From: Psychrobium sp. MM17-31
Lineage (GTDB): Bacteria; Pseudomonadota; Gammaproteobacteria; Enterobacterales; Psychrobiaceae
Assembly: GCF_022347785.1 (NCBI RefSeq)
Contig: NZ_JAKRGA010000002.1
Coordinates: 1-64,000, forward strand
Reading direction: 5' to 3'
DNA: 64,000 nucleotides
Shown: positions 28,379-38,129 of the stretch, in pieces
Layout: every line of letters starts with the position of its first letter
How positions within the stretch are numbered: position 1 is the first letter of the stretch
Notes under the pieces: model-generated
What the model saw: only the letters and a program-made list of their open reading frames with translations
The model's database searches: none
What the model was told of the DNA's origin: nothing
Program-made: the position numbers and the translations under genes

Positions 28379-29026
28379 TTAAAGTTGAACAATTTCTTTA
28401 AAGGAATTGGCCATTTGTTTCATATCAACCGTTGGCACCTCTCCAGCGATGTGCTGTGGTTTAAATTGCGCTACATAACGTCCTTGAGGGTTGATAAGCG
28501 CGATAGATGCGCTGTGGTTTACCGCATAATCATCACTTTTTTTCACAGCGACAATACCGTAAGGAAGATAGAGGTTTTGCGCGAAGGGAAAGAGTTTATC
28601 GTGAGTTGTTGTTAGCCCAAGAAAACGTGCATCAAAGTAGTTAACATATTGATGTAATCGCTCTGGCGTGTCGCGCAGTGGATCAGCAGATACAAAAGCA
28701 ACTTGCACATCTGCAGTCGCTTCTAGATCATCAATCACCGCCTTTACACGAGTAAGTGTCGTTGGGCAGACATCTGGACAATAGGTGTAACCAAAAATCA
28801 CAAAGGTCCATTTGCCAGTCAGATCGTTATTCGTAAAGTCGCCATTGTGTGTAGCTAACACAAAATCATTAACGGATTTTGCAGGCGAAAATAAACGGTA
28901 GTCTCCTTTATCAATAACCTTAGCTTGCGTGTTAGTTACCGGTTTTTCTTCAACAATATATAACTTGGTTATCACCCCTAAAACAATCAATGACGTTGCT
29001 GCTATCGCAAATATAATTTTCTTCAC
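28379..29026 (-). CDS. SCO1/SenC copper chaperone for cytochrome oxidase
   Basis: A 215-residue membrane-anchored thioredoxin-fold protein that delivers copper to the CuA site of subunit II. N-terminal anchor at about 4-24. Copper ligands: Cys83 and Cys87 (YTYCPDVCPTT) and His171 (AVNHSAS). GTG start, with AGG upstream. Last gene of the oxidase/assembly operon, 17 bp after cyoE. Confidence 0.92.
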   Translation of the reverse strand: MKKIIFAIAATSLIVLGVITKLYIVEEKPVTNTQAKVIDKGDYRLFSPAKSVNDFVLATHNGDFTNNDLTGKWTFVIFGYTYCPDVCPTTLTRVKAVIDDLEATADVQVAFVSADPLRDTPERLHQYVNYFDARFLGLTTTHDKLFPFAQNLYLPYGIVAVKKSDDYAVNHSASIALINPQGRYVAQFKPQHIAGEVPTVDMKQMANSFKEIVQL

Positions 29027-29043
29027 GTTGCCTAGTACCTTGG

Positions 29044-29967
29044 TTACATCACATAATGATCTAATAAAATAATGACAAACAATAACATAAGATGGGTAAT
29101 CGAGTATCTAAAAACCGACATCGGCGAGCGTTTTTTAGGCGTAAATTTGAGTTGCCAAGCGACATAAAAGAAACCAAAGTTAAGCACACTAGCACCTACA
29201 AAATATAACAATCCCGACATGCCCATGAGATATGGCAATAATCCCACCGCCATGAGCAGTACGGTATAGAGTAAAATCATGGTTTTGGTAAATTCAACCC
29301 CGTGAGTCACAGGCAACATCGGCAACCCTGTTTTGCGATAATCCTCTACTCGGTCTACTGCTAACGCCCAAAAATGCGGCGGCGTCCATGTAAAGATAAT
29401 CATCACTAATAGCAAACTATTACCGTCAATGCTTCCAGTAATCGATGTCCAGCCAAGTAGTGGCGGCGCCGCACCAGCAATACCACCAATCACTATATTT
29501 TGCGGTGTCGCGCGCTTGAGCCAAAGGGTATAAACCACGGCATAACCAAGCATGCTGATAAAAGTAAGCACGGCTGTGAGTGGATTAACCAGCCACCATA
29601 AAACAACACTTCCCACCACGGTAATTAATACGCCAAAAGCAATTGCATGATTAAGGGAAACCTTGCCCGTTGGCAATGGGCGACGGTGGGTGCGCGCCAT
29701 TTTAATATCGAGATTGCGATCGATACAGTGATTAAACACCGCGCCAGCACTCGATAACAAGCCGATACCAATACAGCCCCAAAGCGTCAGCCATAAGTCA
29801 GGCAAACCATCAACACTTAAACACATACCGACAATGGCCGTCAGTAGCAGCAACATAATGACCCTTGGCTTCGTGAGTTCGTAGAACGCACGCCAATGAC
29901 TGATTAAGCTCCAAACAAAACTATGCTCACTACTAATGGTATCTGTCGCGACACTAGTTTTTGCCAT
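29044..29967 (-). CDS. cyoE: Protoheme IX farnesyltransferase (heme O synthase)
   Basis: A 307-residue polytopic UbiA-family prenyltransferase that converts heme B to heme O, the precursor of heme A for the aa3 site. The N-terminal motif NHCIDRNLDIKMARTHRRPLPTG (about 95-117) carries the Asp-rich prenyl-diphosphate site. Nine or so hydrophobic helices. It works with CtaA (36988-37998). Ten bp after the small CxxxC protein gene. Confidence 0.94.
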   Translation of the reverse strand: MAKTSVATDTISSEHSFVWSLISHWRAFYELTKPRVIMLLLLTAIVGMCLSVDGLPDLWLTLWGCIGIGLLSSAGAVFNHCIDRNLDIKMARTHRRPLPTGKVSLNHAIAFGVLITVVGSVVLWWLVNPLTAVLTFISMLGYAVVYTLWLKRATPQNIVIGGIAGAAPPLLGWTSITGSIDGNSLLLVMIIFTWTPPHFWALAVDRVEDYRKTGLPMLPVTHGVEFTKTMILLYTVLLMAVGLLPYLMGMSGLLYFVGASVLNFGFFYVAWQLKFTPKKRSPMSVFRYSITHLMLLFVIILLDHYVM

Positions 29968-29977
29968 AATTGATTCC

Positions 29978-30526
29978 TTAGCCGATACGAGAGAGTTTTA
30001 ATAAGCGTTTAATATCTAATAACATGTCATGTGATTTTTCTAAGCGTTGCTGTTTAGTGCCGTTTAGCCGGTAACGCATCACAAAATTTCCCAATGGATC
30101 AACAATCACCACGCTATCTTCAAGTGTTTCCAGCGGTGCTTTTAACAGTTGCTGCTTAAAGTCGATACCCTGTAAATTTTCAGTGTCTGAATTAATACTA
30201 TCTAGCGTTAATGAACCAACGTTTACCCGCTCTTGTAGGCGCCCCAAGGCCCGATACGTCTGCGTCACAAAGTACAATTGCTGCTGACAGTGTTCATCGC
30301 AAGCTTGATTAGTCAAATAGAGTAATTGCCACTTCTTAGCCTCAATGGGTGATTTAGCGATCTGCTCAAAAGTGGATGTCATATTTAACAGCTCACCACC
30401 ATTGGTTTTAACGTCCCCTTTATAATTAGACGCCAACAGGATTTTGGCAGCAATCACCGGGATCAAAAACGCTAATATCATCAGTATTAGCTGACTATTT
30501 TTACGTTTACTCGCTTGTTGCTTCAT
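29978..30526 (-). CDS. SCO-like CxxxC membrane-anchored protein of the oxidase cluster (uncharacterised)
   Basis: A 182-residue protein with one N-terminal membrane helix (about 12-33). A thioredoxin-like domain follows with WQLLYLTNQACDEHCQQQLY, giving Cys76-x3-Cys80, and later VVIVDPLGNFVMRY, which resembles the SCO strand before the C-terminus. The histidine that completes copper binding in SCO proteins is not seen. Such a gene between SURF1 and cyoE is usual in Shewanella-type clusters but has no accepted function. The start at ATG 30526 has GGGAGAG upstream and overlaps the SURF1 gene. Confidence 0.8.
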   Translation of the reverse strand: MKQQASKRKNSQLILMILAFLIPVIAAKILLASNYKGDVKTNGGELLNMTSTFEQIAKSPIEAKKWQLLYLTNQACDEHCQQQLYFVTQTYRALGRLQERVNVGSLTLDSINSDTENLQGIDFKQQLLKAPLETLEDSVVIVDPLGNFVMRYRLNGTKQQRLEKSHDMLLDIKRLLKLSRIG

Positions 30527-31352
30527 TGCACTCTCCCGATAATTCACTGCGGCGTTGATTGCTACCTGACATCACTTGTCGCCATATAAATACACCGCTC
30601 AACACCAGCAAGGTAAAGGCTAGTGCAAACCACTGAAACGCATATCCACGATGTTTTTCTGGTGTCATGCGATTAACCCACTGCCAGTTCTTGTGATAAC
30701 CAAAATTACTGTCTTTAGAAAGCCTGATCATCGATGGGTATATTGTCCGTCCATAAATATGCTCAATGGTTTTACGATCAAACTGCGCAACAACTAGCGG
30801 AAAATTCGTCTGCTCGTATTCTGAGTTAGCAATAAAAGGATTTAATTGCGGCACATAGAGATAGCCAACTATTTGCTTTTGATTAGGCCATCTTGTGAGT
30901 TGTGGTAATTGTTGTCGCGAGCTGCCGGCTGCAACCCATCCCAAATTAACCATCACCCATTGTTTTACATCGCTACTCTTGATCCGTTCGATCTGCTCAA
31001 CCTGCGCAATCTGCGGCGTTACCAGTTCGTTAATTATCAAAGGAACTAACACTTCATAACCCACTTTGCCGTCAACAATTTTATTATCCAATAACAGGGT
31101 TTTATCAAAATCCAACCGACCTTGAATAACCACCTTTTGCGATTGCTGTAGCTCACTATCAAATGCTTGAGGCAATGCGTAAATCGGTTTGGCCATTGCA
31201 GTCTGACGCAGTGTCATCGAATATTCTTTAAATTCCGCTTTATTTAGTTGCCAAAATCCCAAACGCATCAACACAACAAATAGCAAGATTAGACCTACAA
31301 TTGCCACTGTGTTAATTGCAATACGTGTGATTGCCAAGCGTCTGGTTGTCAT
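30507..31352 (-). CDS. SURF1-family cytochrome oxidase assembly protein
   Basis: A 281-residue SURF1 protein with two flanking transmembrane helices (about 13-35 and 238-258) and a periplasmic domain. The family pattern is visible: LGFWQLNKAEFKE near the N-terminus, VNLGWVAAGSSRQQLP in the middle, and HRGYAFQWFALAFTLLVL near the C-terminus. It helps insert heme a into subunit I. Overlaps the following small gene by 20 bp. Confidence 0.91.
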   Translation of the reverse strand: MTTRRLAITRIAINTVAIVGLILLFVVLMRLGFWQLNKAEFKEYSMTLRQTAMAKPIYALPQAFDSELQQSQKVVIQGRLDFDKTLLLDNKIVDGKVGYEVLVPLIINELVTPQIAQVEQIERIKSSDVKQWVMVNLGWVAAGSSRQQLPQLTRWPNQKQIVGYLYVPQLNPFIANSEYEQTNFPLVVAQFDRKTIEHIYGRTIYPSMIRLSKDSNFGYHKNWQWVNRMTPEKHRGYAFQWFALAFTLLVLSGVFIWRQVMSGSNQRRSELSGECNEATSE

Positions 31353-31393
31353 ATAGATTGGTATTACCCTCTATTTGCTAGGAAGCATCATAA

Positions 31394-31603
31394 ATGTGGC
31401 CAATAAAACTACTGTTTGTCGCGATATTTATCTTTATTTTATTGAGCTTATTTCAAGCGCTTTCCATTATGCGTAATCCACAGGCAGACATTTCAATGAG
31501 TAAATTTATTGGCCGCCGTCTGCTTTACTCTGCGCTATTACTCATACTAATTATTCTCGCCATGGCATTTGGTTTAATTACCCCAAATCCGCGCCCGTAT
31601 TAG
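31394..31603 (+). CDS. DUF2909 twin-transmembrane protein
   Basis: A 69-residue protein with two membrane helices (about 3-25 and 44-63) and a short loop NPQADISMSKFIGRRLLYS, the DUF2909 pattern. It is read against the oxidase operon, between SURF1 and coxC. This inverted position is conserved in related clusters and suggests an accessory function, not known. Confidence 0.82.
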   Translation: MWPIKLLFVAIFIFILLSLFQALSIMRNPQADISMSKFIGRRLLYSALLLILIILAMAFGLITPNPRPY

Positions 31604-31613
31604 TTCTTTTGCT

Positions 31614-32489
31614 TTAAATGACATAAACAAAGAAGAACAATCCTAACCACACCACATCGACAAAATGCCAATACCAACTAGTCGCTTGAAAGGCAAAGTG
31701 ACGTTCTGGTGAAAAATGCCCTTTTATTACACGCACTAACATCACAAATAACATCAAGGTGCCAATGGTGACGTGTAAGCCGTGAAACCCAGTGAGTAAA
31801 AAGAAGGTATTGCCATAGGTGCCAGCGCTTAAGGTTAGTCCCATTTCACGATAGGCATGCACATACTCTTCTGCTTGTAAAAATAAAAAGATACCCCCCA
31901 AAATAACCGTTGCTAGCAATAACCAAGTCAGCTGTTTACGCTTATTCTGCTCGAGGCCAACGTGGGCAAAGTGCAGTGTGATTGAAGAGGCTAAGAGAAT
32001 AATGGTGTTGTATAGCGGCAGACCTTGCCATCCCATCGCTTGCGTTGTGTCACCTGCGGGCGTTGTGGTTAAAGGCCATATTGCTTCGAAATTTGGCCAT
32101 AAGACTTGCCCCGTCATTTCGTTATTTGATGCTCCACCAAGCCAAGGAATGGCGATAAATCGAATGTAAAAGAGTGCGCCAAAAAAGGCGGCAAAAAACA
32201 TCACCTCCGAGAAAATAAACCAACTCATGCCTTGCCTAAATGAACGATCCATCTGCGCACTATACAACCCCGCGTCTGACTCTTTGATCACATCGTTAAA
32301 CCAGCCGAACATCATATATAAAATAATCACGATGCCTATCGTCAATAACCAGCCGCCACTTGTCGCCTCACTCGTCATTTGCTGCACTGTCATGCCCGCG
32401 CCAATGGCAATGAAAAGCAAACCAATGGCACCAATAATAGGCCAGTGACTTTGGGCAGGTACATAGTAATTTGTCGTTTGTTGTTCCAT
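31614..32489 (-). CDS. ctaE: Cytochrome c oxidase subunit III
   Basis: A 291-residue polytopic subunit III with seven hydrophobic segments. Family motifs: SWFIFSEVMFFAAFFGALFYIRF near 90-113 and TGFHGLHVTIGT with YWHFVDVVWLGLFFFVYV at the C-terminus. It stabilises the proton-pumping core. I start it at ATG 32489, with AAAGG upstream; a GTG six bases earlier would sit on that signal. Preceded by the Cox11 gene in the order II-I-Cox11-III. Confidence 0.95.
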   Translation of the reverse strand: MEQQTTNYYVPAQSHWPIIGAIGLLFIAIGAGMTVQQMTSEATSGGWLLTIGIVIILYMMFGWFNDVIKESDAGLYSAQMDRSFRQGMSWFIFSEVMFFAAFFGALFYIRFIAIPWLGGASNNEMTGQVLWPNFEAIWPLTTTPAGDTTQAMGWQGLPLYNTIILLASSITLHFAHVGLEQNKRKQLTWLLLATVILGGIFLFLQAEEYVHAYREMGLTLSAGTYGNTFFLLTGFHGLHVTIGTLMLFVMLVRVIKGHFSPERHFAFQATSWYWHFVDVVWLGLFFFVYVI

Positions 32490-32506
32490 GTTCACACCTT
32501 TAAGGT

Positions 32507-33088
32507 TTATAACGCCGCCTGTAAATCGGTCGCTTTCACTGAGTCGGGATCAGTCACATTAAATAGCGTATATGACAGGGTTAACGTTTTGATGTCTTGT
32601 GGGATCTCGGTGGATACGAAAAACACCAGTCCCATATCCACCGATTCGCCGGATTTTAAAATTTGTTGCTGAAAACAAAAACACTCGGTTTTGTTTAAAT
32701 ACAAGGATGCGACGCCGGGCGACACAGAAGGGATCGCTTGCCCGGTAATGAGCTCACCACTTTGATTACTCGCCAAAAACTTAACGACTTTGCTCTCTCC
32801 TGGATGGACATCGATATAATTCACGTGTGGCTTAAATTGCCACGGCATTCCTGGGGCCACTGAGGTGGTAAACTGCAAACGTACAACTCTGCTTTTATCC
32901 ACCAGTGTTGCTTGTTCTCGATTATTGTTAACTAGGCGGCCATTAATTCCGGTTATTTCACAAAACACGTCATACAGCGGTACTAGCGCAAAGCCAAATC
33001 CAAACATCAACACAATTGCGACGCCGAGCTTAACAACTAACCGTTTGTTTTTAGATTTAATATCAGCAGGTTCCAAGTTATCACTCAT
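32507..33088 (-). CDS. ctaG: Cytochrome c oxidase assembly protein CtaG/Cox11
   Basis: A 193-residue single-span protein that inserts CuB into subunit I. Membrane helix at about 16-36. The copper-binding CFCFQQQ motif is at about 137-143, preceded by LYLNKTE. It lies 4 bp after the subunit I gene. Confidence 0.94.
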   Translation of the reverse strand: MSDNLEPADIKSKNKRLVVKLGVAIVLMFGFGFALVPLYDVFCEITGINGRLVNNNREQATLVDKSRVVRLQFTTSVAPGMPWQFKPHVNYIDVHPGESKVVKFLASNQSGELITGQAIPSVSPGVASLYLNKTECFCFQQQILKSGESVDMGLVFFVSTEIPQDIKTLTLSYTLFNVTDPDSVKATDLQAAL

Positions 33089-33092
33089 AACG

Positions 33093-34679
33093 TTACTTCA
33101 CTTGTGGTGGTGTAGTGTGGCTGTGATAAGGCGCTGGTGATGGCATATCCCACTCTAAGCCCTCAGCGCCTTCCCAAGGCTTAGCAGGCGCTTTTTCACC
33201 GCCGCGAGCACACTTAATAACCACTACTAAGAAAATTAACTGAGATAGACCAAAGGCAAAGCCGCCTAAACTTACTAATTGATTAAAATCAGCAAATTGC
33301 AGCGCATAATCAGGTACCCGTCGCGGCATCCCTGCAAGCCCTAAGAAATGCATTGGGAAAAACAGCACATTAACGGAAATCAGCGATGCCCAGAAGTGGA
33401 GCTTACCGAGCTTTTCGTCATACATATGTCCAGTCCACTTAGGCAGCCAGTAGTAGGCCGCCGCCATAATGGAAAAGATAGCGCCAGTCACTAGCACATA
33501 GTGAAAATGAGCGACGACAAAATAGGTATCGTGATATTGGAAATCCGCGGGGGTTATTGCCAACATGAGTCCAGAGAAGCCGCCAATGGTAAACAGCACG
33601 ATAAAGGCGATAGCAAAGAGCATCGGCGTTTCAAACGTGAGAGAACCTCGCCACATAGTCGCTACCCAGTTAAAGACTTTCACCCCTGTTGGCACCGAAA
33701 TTAGCATAGTGCAATACATGAAAAACAGCTCTGCCGCTACCGGCATTCCCGTGGTAAACATGTGATGCGCCCACACGATAAAAGATAACAATGCTATAGA
33801 TGCAGTCGCGTAAACCATCGACGAATAACCAAAGAGTTTCTTACGAGAAAACGCCGGAACTATGGCAGAAATAATACCGAAAGACGGCAAGATCATTATA
33901 TAAACTTCAGGGTGACCAAAGAACCAAAAGATATGTTGAAACAACACAGGATCACCACCGCCAGCGGCAGAGAAGAAGCTGGTACCAAAGTATTTGTCCG
34001 TCAGCACCATGGTAACAGTCGCAGCAAGCACAGGCATTACAGCAATTAGCAAAAACGCCGTAATGAGCCATGTCCAAACAAAAAGCGGCATTTTCATGTA
34101 CGTCATGCCCGGCGCGCGCATATTCACTATGGTCACTACCACGTTAATCGCCCCGAGAATTGATGATATCCCCATAATATGCACTGAAAATACGAAGAGT
34201 GCAGTGCTATCAGGCGCATAAGTCGTGGACAGTGGCGCATAAAACGTCCAGCCAAAGTTAGGGCCGCCCCCTTCCATAAACAGTGAAGACAGCAAGATGG
34301 CAAACGCCATCGGTAAAATCCAAAAGCTCCAGTTATTCATACGTGGCAAAGCCATATCTGGCGCGCCAATCATCATCGGAATTAGCCAATTAGCAAGACC
34401 AGTAAACGCTGGCATAACAGCACCAAAAACCATGATTAGGCCATGTACGGTGGTCATTTGATTGAAAAAATTCGGATCGACAATTTGCAATCCCGGTTGA
34501 TAGAGCTCAGCTCGGATCACCATCGCCATAGCACCACCAATCAAAAACATCGCGAAACTGAAAATCAAATACATGCTGCCAATGTCTTTGTGATTAGTGG
34601 TCAGTATCCAGCGCATCATGCCTTTTGGCTTATGATCGTGATGTTCGTCGTGTTGCTCTGTTGCTGATAATGTACTCAT
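33093..34679 (-). CDS. ctaD: Cytochrome c oxidase subunit I (aa3-type)
   Basis: A 528-residue heme-copper oxidase core with 12 membrane helices. It includes [16 protein letters not shown] around the low-spin heme histidine, [14 protein letters not shown] with the CuB His and cross-linked Tyr, [11 protein letters not shown], and [10 protein letters not shown] near the heme a3/a ligands. These are features of the A1-type oxidases. Its ATG overlaps the subunit II stop (TAATG). Confidence 0.97.
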   Translation of the reverse strand: MSTLSATEQHDEHHDHKPKGMMRWILTTNHKDIGSMYLIFSFAMFLIGGAMAMVIRAELYQPGLQIVDPNFFNQMTTVHGLIMVFGAVMPAFTGLANWLIPMMIGAPDMALPRMNNWSFWILPMAFAILLSSLFMEGGGPNFGWTFYAPLSTTYAPDSTALFVFSVHIMGISSILGAINVVVTIVNMRAPGMTYMKMPLFVWTWLITAFLLIAVMPVLAATVTMVLTDKYFGTSFFSAAGGGDPVLFQHIFWFFGHPEVYIMILPSFGIISAIVPAFSRKKLFGYSSMVYATASIALLSFIVWAHHMFTTGMPVAAELFFMYCTMLISVPTGVKVFNWVATMWRGSLTFETPMLFAIAFIVLFTIGGFSGLMLAITPADFQYHDTYFVVAHFHYVLVTGAIFSIMAAAYYWLPKWTGHMYDEKLGKLHFWASLISVNVLFFPMHFLGLAGMPRRVPDYALQFADFNQLVSLGGFAFGLSQLIFLVVVIKCARGGEKAPAKPWEGAEGLEWDMPSPAPYHSHTTPPQVK

Positions 34680-35827
34680 TATTTCGCCCCCTTAACGGCA
34701 TCAACTTCACTGACCTGAATAACTTCACCCGTGTTATTGCCCCATGCATTACGCTCATAGGTGATAACTGCCGCCAATTCTTTTGCCGTCAGTTGATTTG
34801 CGAATGCTTGCATCGCCGTACCGGCCCGTCCATTGACCACCATATCAATATGAGCAGCCTTATCATTAAGCACCATAGGACTATTTTTAAGTGCAGGGAA
34901 AACGCTTGGGATCCCCATTCCATTGGGTTGATGACAAGCAGCACAACGGCTGATATAAATTTGCTCACCGATTTTCATCGACTCTTCCATGGTCAATGTT
35001 GACGCCAGCGCTTTTTCAGCATCGAGTTTAGCTTGTGCGACTTGTTGTTTTTGCTGCGCAATCCATACGTCGTATTCATCTTGCGTAACGGCTTTAACAA
35101 CCACTGGCATGTAACCATGGTCCTTGCCACAAAGCTCAGCACATTGACCGCGATAGATCCCAGGTTCATTGATAATGGTCCACGCTTCATTGATAAAACC
35201 GGGGTTGGCATCTTGTTTTACTGCAAAGGCAGGCACCCACCAGCTATGAATGACATCATCAGCAGTGACTAGAAACCTGACTTTCTTTCCTATAGGTAAT
35301 ACCAGAGGTTTATCGACCTCTAGCAGATAGTGCTCGCCCTTTTCGACATCGAGATTTTTACCATCACGGTTGTCAAACTGCTCAGGTGGTGTCGCCAGTA
35401 AACTGTAGAAACCGAAGTCGTGATCGAAGTACTCATAGTGCCATTTCCACTGTGAGCCGGTTATTTTGATAGTGATGTCTGAATTGGAATTATCTTCCAT
35501 TTCGATAAGTGTTTTCGTCGCGGGAATAGCCATACCAATGAGGATCAAAAACGGAATCACCGTCCAGATAATCTCGACTTTGGTACTTTCGTGAAATTGC
35601 GCCGCAACCGCGCCTTTGGACTTGCGATGCTTGATAATGGCGTAAAACATTACCCCAAAAACAACCACCCCGATCACGCAACAGATAATTAGAATCGTCA
35701 TGTGTAAGTCATACACACGCTGACTAATATCTGTTACTCCCCTTGTCATATTGACATTGCTTGGTGTCGCAGATGCATAGCTAGCCATCAGCCCTAGCAC
35801 TGCGCTTATTATTATTCTATTTTGCAC
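34679..35827 (-). CDS. ctaC: Cytochrome c oxidase subunit II with fused cytochrome c domain (caa3-type)
   Basis: A 382-residue subunit II. Signal peptide to about Ala20, two transmembrane helices (about 38-65 and 88-106), and a cupredoxin domain whose CuA ligands are all visible: His194, Cys229, Glu231, Cys233, His237 and Met240. A C-terminal class I cytochrome c follows with CAACH at 295-299 and a likely Met ligand in the [13 protein letters not shown] region. The fusion marks a caa3 oxidase fed directly by soluble or membrane cytochromes. GTG start with AGGGTGAG upstream. First gene of the operon. Confidence 0.96.
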   Translation of the reverse strand: MQNRIIISAVLGLMASYASATPSNVNMTRGVTDISQRVYDLHMTILIICCVIGVVVFGVMFYAIIKHRKSKGAVAAQFHESTKVEIIWTVIPFLILIGMAIPATKTLIEMEDNSNSDITIKITGSQWKWHYEYFDHDFGFYSLLATPPEQFDNRDGKNLDVEKGEHYLLEVDKPLVLPIGKKVRFLVTADDVIHSWWVPAFAVKQDANPGFINEAWTIINEPGIYRGQCAELCGKDHGYMPVVVKAVTQDEYDVWIAQQKQQVAQAKLDAEKALASTLTMEESMKIGEQIYISRCAACHQPNGMGIPSVFPALKNSPMVLNDKAAHIDMVVNGRAGTAMQAFANQLTAKELAAVITYERNAWGNNTGEVIQVSEVDAVKGAK

Positions 35828-36186
35828 AAACTCACCCTAATTTCATTGATTAAACAACGGGTAACATGAGTTGCACTTCACCTAACAATAATAAACTCTC
35901 GTCACCACAGGATAGTCTTACATGCCGCATTGGCTTTTTTTAATATGACTGATTTTTCGATTTACGCAACCCCAATTGAGTACTTTTTCAACAATAAATT
36001 TCCATAAAAAACAAAGATGTCAATAATTAATTGGTTTATATGCGACTAAAGACTTGCATTTGATCAATATTTATTCGATAAATAAATGTAATTAATATTT
36101 TTGAGAAGCAACAACGTTTTATGAATTAGGTAACAGCAACAAGCGGCAGATTGAAAAGAAACCGCCAAAATAAAAAAGGTGACACT
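35828..36186. other. Divergent intergenic region between ctaC and the Yip1 gene
   Basis: A 359-bp AT-rich region that must hold the promoter of the oxidase operon (minus) and of the Yip1-family gene (plus). I see a short inverted repeat TATTTA/TAAATA (around 36068-36084) but no convincing FNR, ArcA or sigma-70 signature, and no reading frame worth calling. Confidence 0.5.
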
Positions 36187-36786
36187 ATGATTTTATCGCA
36201 TATCTGGGGCATTTACACACATCCTAAACAAGAATGGAAACTCATTGCTGATAGGCATGAATCCTTTATTAATTCTCTTTCTCATACACTCTTTATTGCA
36301 CTCATTCCCGCCATTTGTGGCTATTATTCTTCAGTCCATATCGGATGGAGTATAGGCGCAGGTAATCCCATATTTCTCACCCATGAATCCGCATTAGCCA
36401 TGGCAATTCTGATGTACGGCGGATTGGTTGGTGGCGTTTTAGCGCTGGGGTTAATGGCTCACTGGATGGCCCATAGTTTCGGTGCTAATCCATCCCACGT
36501 TCAGGCCATCGAAGTTTCTGCATATACGGCAACACCGCTTTATATGGTCGGTTTTGCCACGCTCTATCCTGAGTTGTGGTTTGTAATGTGTGTCGGGTTA
36601 GCGGGCATAGCCTATTCGGTATACATGCTGTACACAGGCGTACCTATAGTGATGGGAATTCATGAAGATCGCGGTTTTATTTACGCCAGTAGTTTAGTCA
36701 CCGTCGGACTTGTCTTTATGGTGAGTATGTTAGGACTAACAGTATTTGCATGGAGCTCAGGCATAGGACCCGCATTCGTCCACTAA
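36187..36786 (+). CDS. Yip1-family membrane protein
   Basis: A 199-residue protein with five or so membrane helices and the bacterial YIP1 start MILSHIWGIYTHPKQEWKLI. The start is ATG 36187, with AAGGTGA upstream; an earlier in-frame ATG lacks such a signal. Bacterial Yip1-domain proteins have no settled function. Monocistronic between the oxidase operon and ctaA, followed by two tandem hairpin terminators. Confidence 0.85.
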   Translation: MILSHIWGIYTHPKQEWKLIADRHESFINSLSHTLFIALIPAICGYYSSVHIGWSIGAGNPIFLTHESALAMAILMYGGLVGGVLALGLMAHWMAHSFGANPSHVQAIEVSAYTATPLYMVGFATLYPELWFVMCVGLAGIAYSVYMLYTGVPIVMGIHEDRGFIYASSLVTVGLVFMVSMLGLTVFAWSSGIGPAFVH

Positions 36787-36807
36787 CCCTTATTCAGTTG
36801 TACCCTT

Positions 36808-36838
36808 AAGTGCGCTAGCAATAGCGCGCTTTATTTTT
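36808..36838 (+). terminator. Intrinsic terminator after the Yip1 gene
   Basis: AAGTGCGCTA (36808-36817) pairs with TAGCGCGCTT (36822-36831), one G-U pair, closed by a GCAA tetraloop and followed by TTATTTTT. Confidence 0.85.
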
Positions 36839-36864
36839 CTCTAGAGTCTCTCTCTTGCTCTCAT

Positions 36865-36903
36865 GGCTGCCTCTTTTCTGATTATCTCAGGCAGCCCTTT
36901 TTT
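36865..36903 (+). terminator. Second, tandem intrinsic terminator
   Basis: GGCTGCCT (36865-36872) pairs with AGGCAGCC (36889-36896) over a 16-nt loop, then CTTTTTT. It backs up the terminator 30 bp upstream, facing ctaA, which ends at 36988 on the other strand. Confidence 0.75.
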
Positions 36904-36987
36904 CATCCCCAAATTTTCTATTCATCTAGTACATTCTAGAACACATAAAAACTTCTATCGCAACTGCACATTTCCATTACTCAGTTT

Positions 36988-37998
36988 CTATCCTGAAATT
37001 TTGTCTTTCTCATGATTTGGATACACTCGCCAATTAATCCATACGACACATGCAAGCAGTAAAGCGCCAAAAAGATTGTGTGCAACGGCGTTATAAAGCG
37101 GTAGATGTAGCCACACATTTAAGATCCCAAGGCTGACTTGAACAACGAGTAATGCCAGCAAAGCAATAGCGTGGTTGCGTAACTGTCCGCGCCAAAGCAT
37201 CACTATGAGTCCAACAATACACAGTGTTGCTATCAATGCTCCGATCCGATGAGACATATGAATAGCAATACGCGCGCCGCCGTCTAGTTGTCCGCCGAGA
37301 TAATTCGGGCCAATTTCCTGTAAAATATTAAACCCTATTGCAACATCATTGCTTGATATCGAAGACAGATTACAAAGTGGTAATTGCGTACAGGCAAGCG
37401 CCGCATAATTAGAGGTAACCCAACCGCCAAGGGCTATTTGTGCGAATACGATTACCAGTGTCGTAGCAGCAAGAGGTCGTAACCATCGAGATAGTTCTAT
37501 TTCAAACCTATTCCTAAAACCTCGGAGGTATAACAACAGTAGTAAACACAAAGTGGTAAAACCACCTAACAAGTGCAAAGTCACAACTTGTGGCCACAAT
37601 TTTAACGTCACCGTCCACATGCCGAATAATCCTTGTAAAATGACAAAGCATAATAAAAAGACGCTGTGTTTGATCGGAAATAAAGGCAGTTGACGACGAA
37701 CTTGAAATCCCATCACCACAATAACAATACATAGTAAGCCAAGACTACTAGCCAAATAGCGATGGGTCATTTCAGGCCATGTTTTGGTGAGATCTACAGG
37801 AATTTCAGGAAAGGCCAGATTGGCGCGATTGATTTCTTCACCAGATGATGGTGCCCAAGCATGGCCATAACACAGAGGCCAATCGGGGCATCCCAGCCCA
37901 GCGTGAACTAAACGAGTATAGGCGCCAAGCGCAATAACTAACAAAGAAAAGCAGGTGGCAATTACAATAATGCGTTTTAGCACCAATTGGGTGTTCAT
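36988..37998 (-). CDS. ctaA: Heme A synthase (COX15/CtaA family)
   Basis: A 336-residue polytopic protein with eight membrane helices in two similar halves. It oxidises heme O to heme A for the aa3 site. Conserved YTRLVHAGLGCPDWPLCYG near residue 27 and MTHRYLASSLG near 77, and MSHRIGALIATL with LGILNVWLHLPLYNAVAHNLFGALL in the second half, supply the heme histidines. It stands apart from the rest of the oxidase cluster, with the Yip1 gene between, and has its own promoter region. Confidence 0.93.
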   Translation of the reverse strand: MNTQLVLKRIIVIATCFSLLVIALGAYTRLVHAGLGCPDWPLCYGHAWAPSSGEEINRANLAFPEIPVDLTKTWPEMTHRYLASSLGLLCIVIVVMGFQVRRQLPLFPIKHSVFLLCFVILQGLFGMWTVTLKLWPQVVTLHLLGGFTTLCLLLLLYLRGFRNRFEIELSRWLRPLAATTLVIVFAQIALGGWVTSNYAALACTQLPLCNLSSISSNDVAIGFNILQEIGPNYLGGQLDGGARIAIHMSHRIGALIATLCIVGLIVMLWRGQLRNHAIALLALLVVQVSLGILNVWLHLPLYNAVAHNLFGALLLACVVWINWRVYPNHEKDKISG

Positions 37999-38129
37999 TC
38001 ACAATACCTCACTCGCGGTTAGATAACTCCAAGTTAGCAAATACTTTATTATTTTCAAATAATAATCTTGTTCGCCTTTATTATGAGTGCTACTTTATTG
38101 CCTCAAATTTAAGCTGATGGACAACAACA

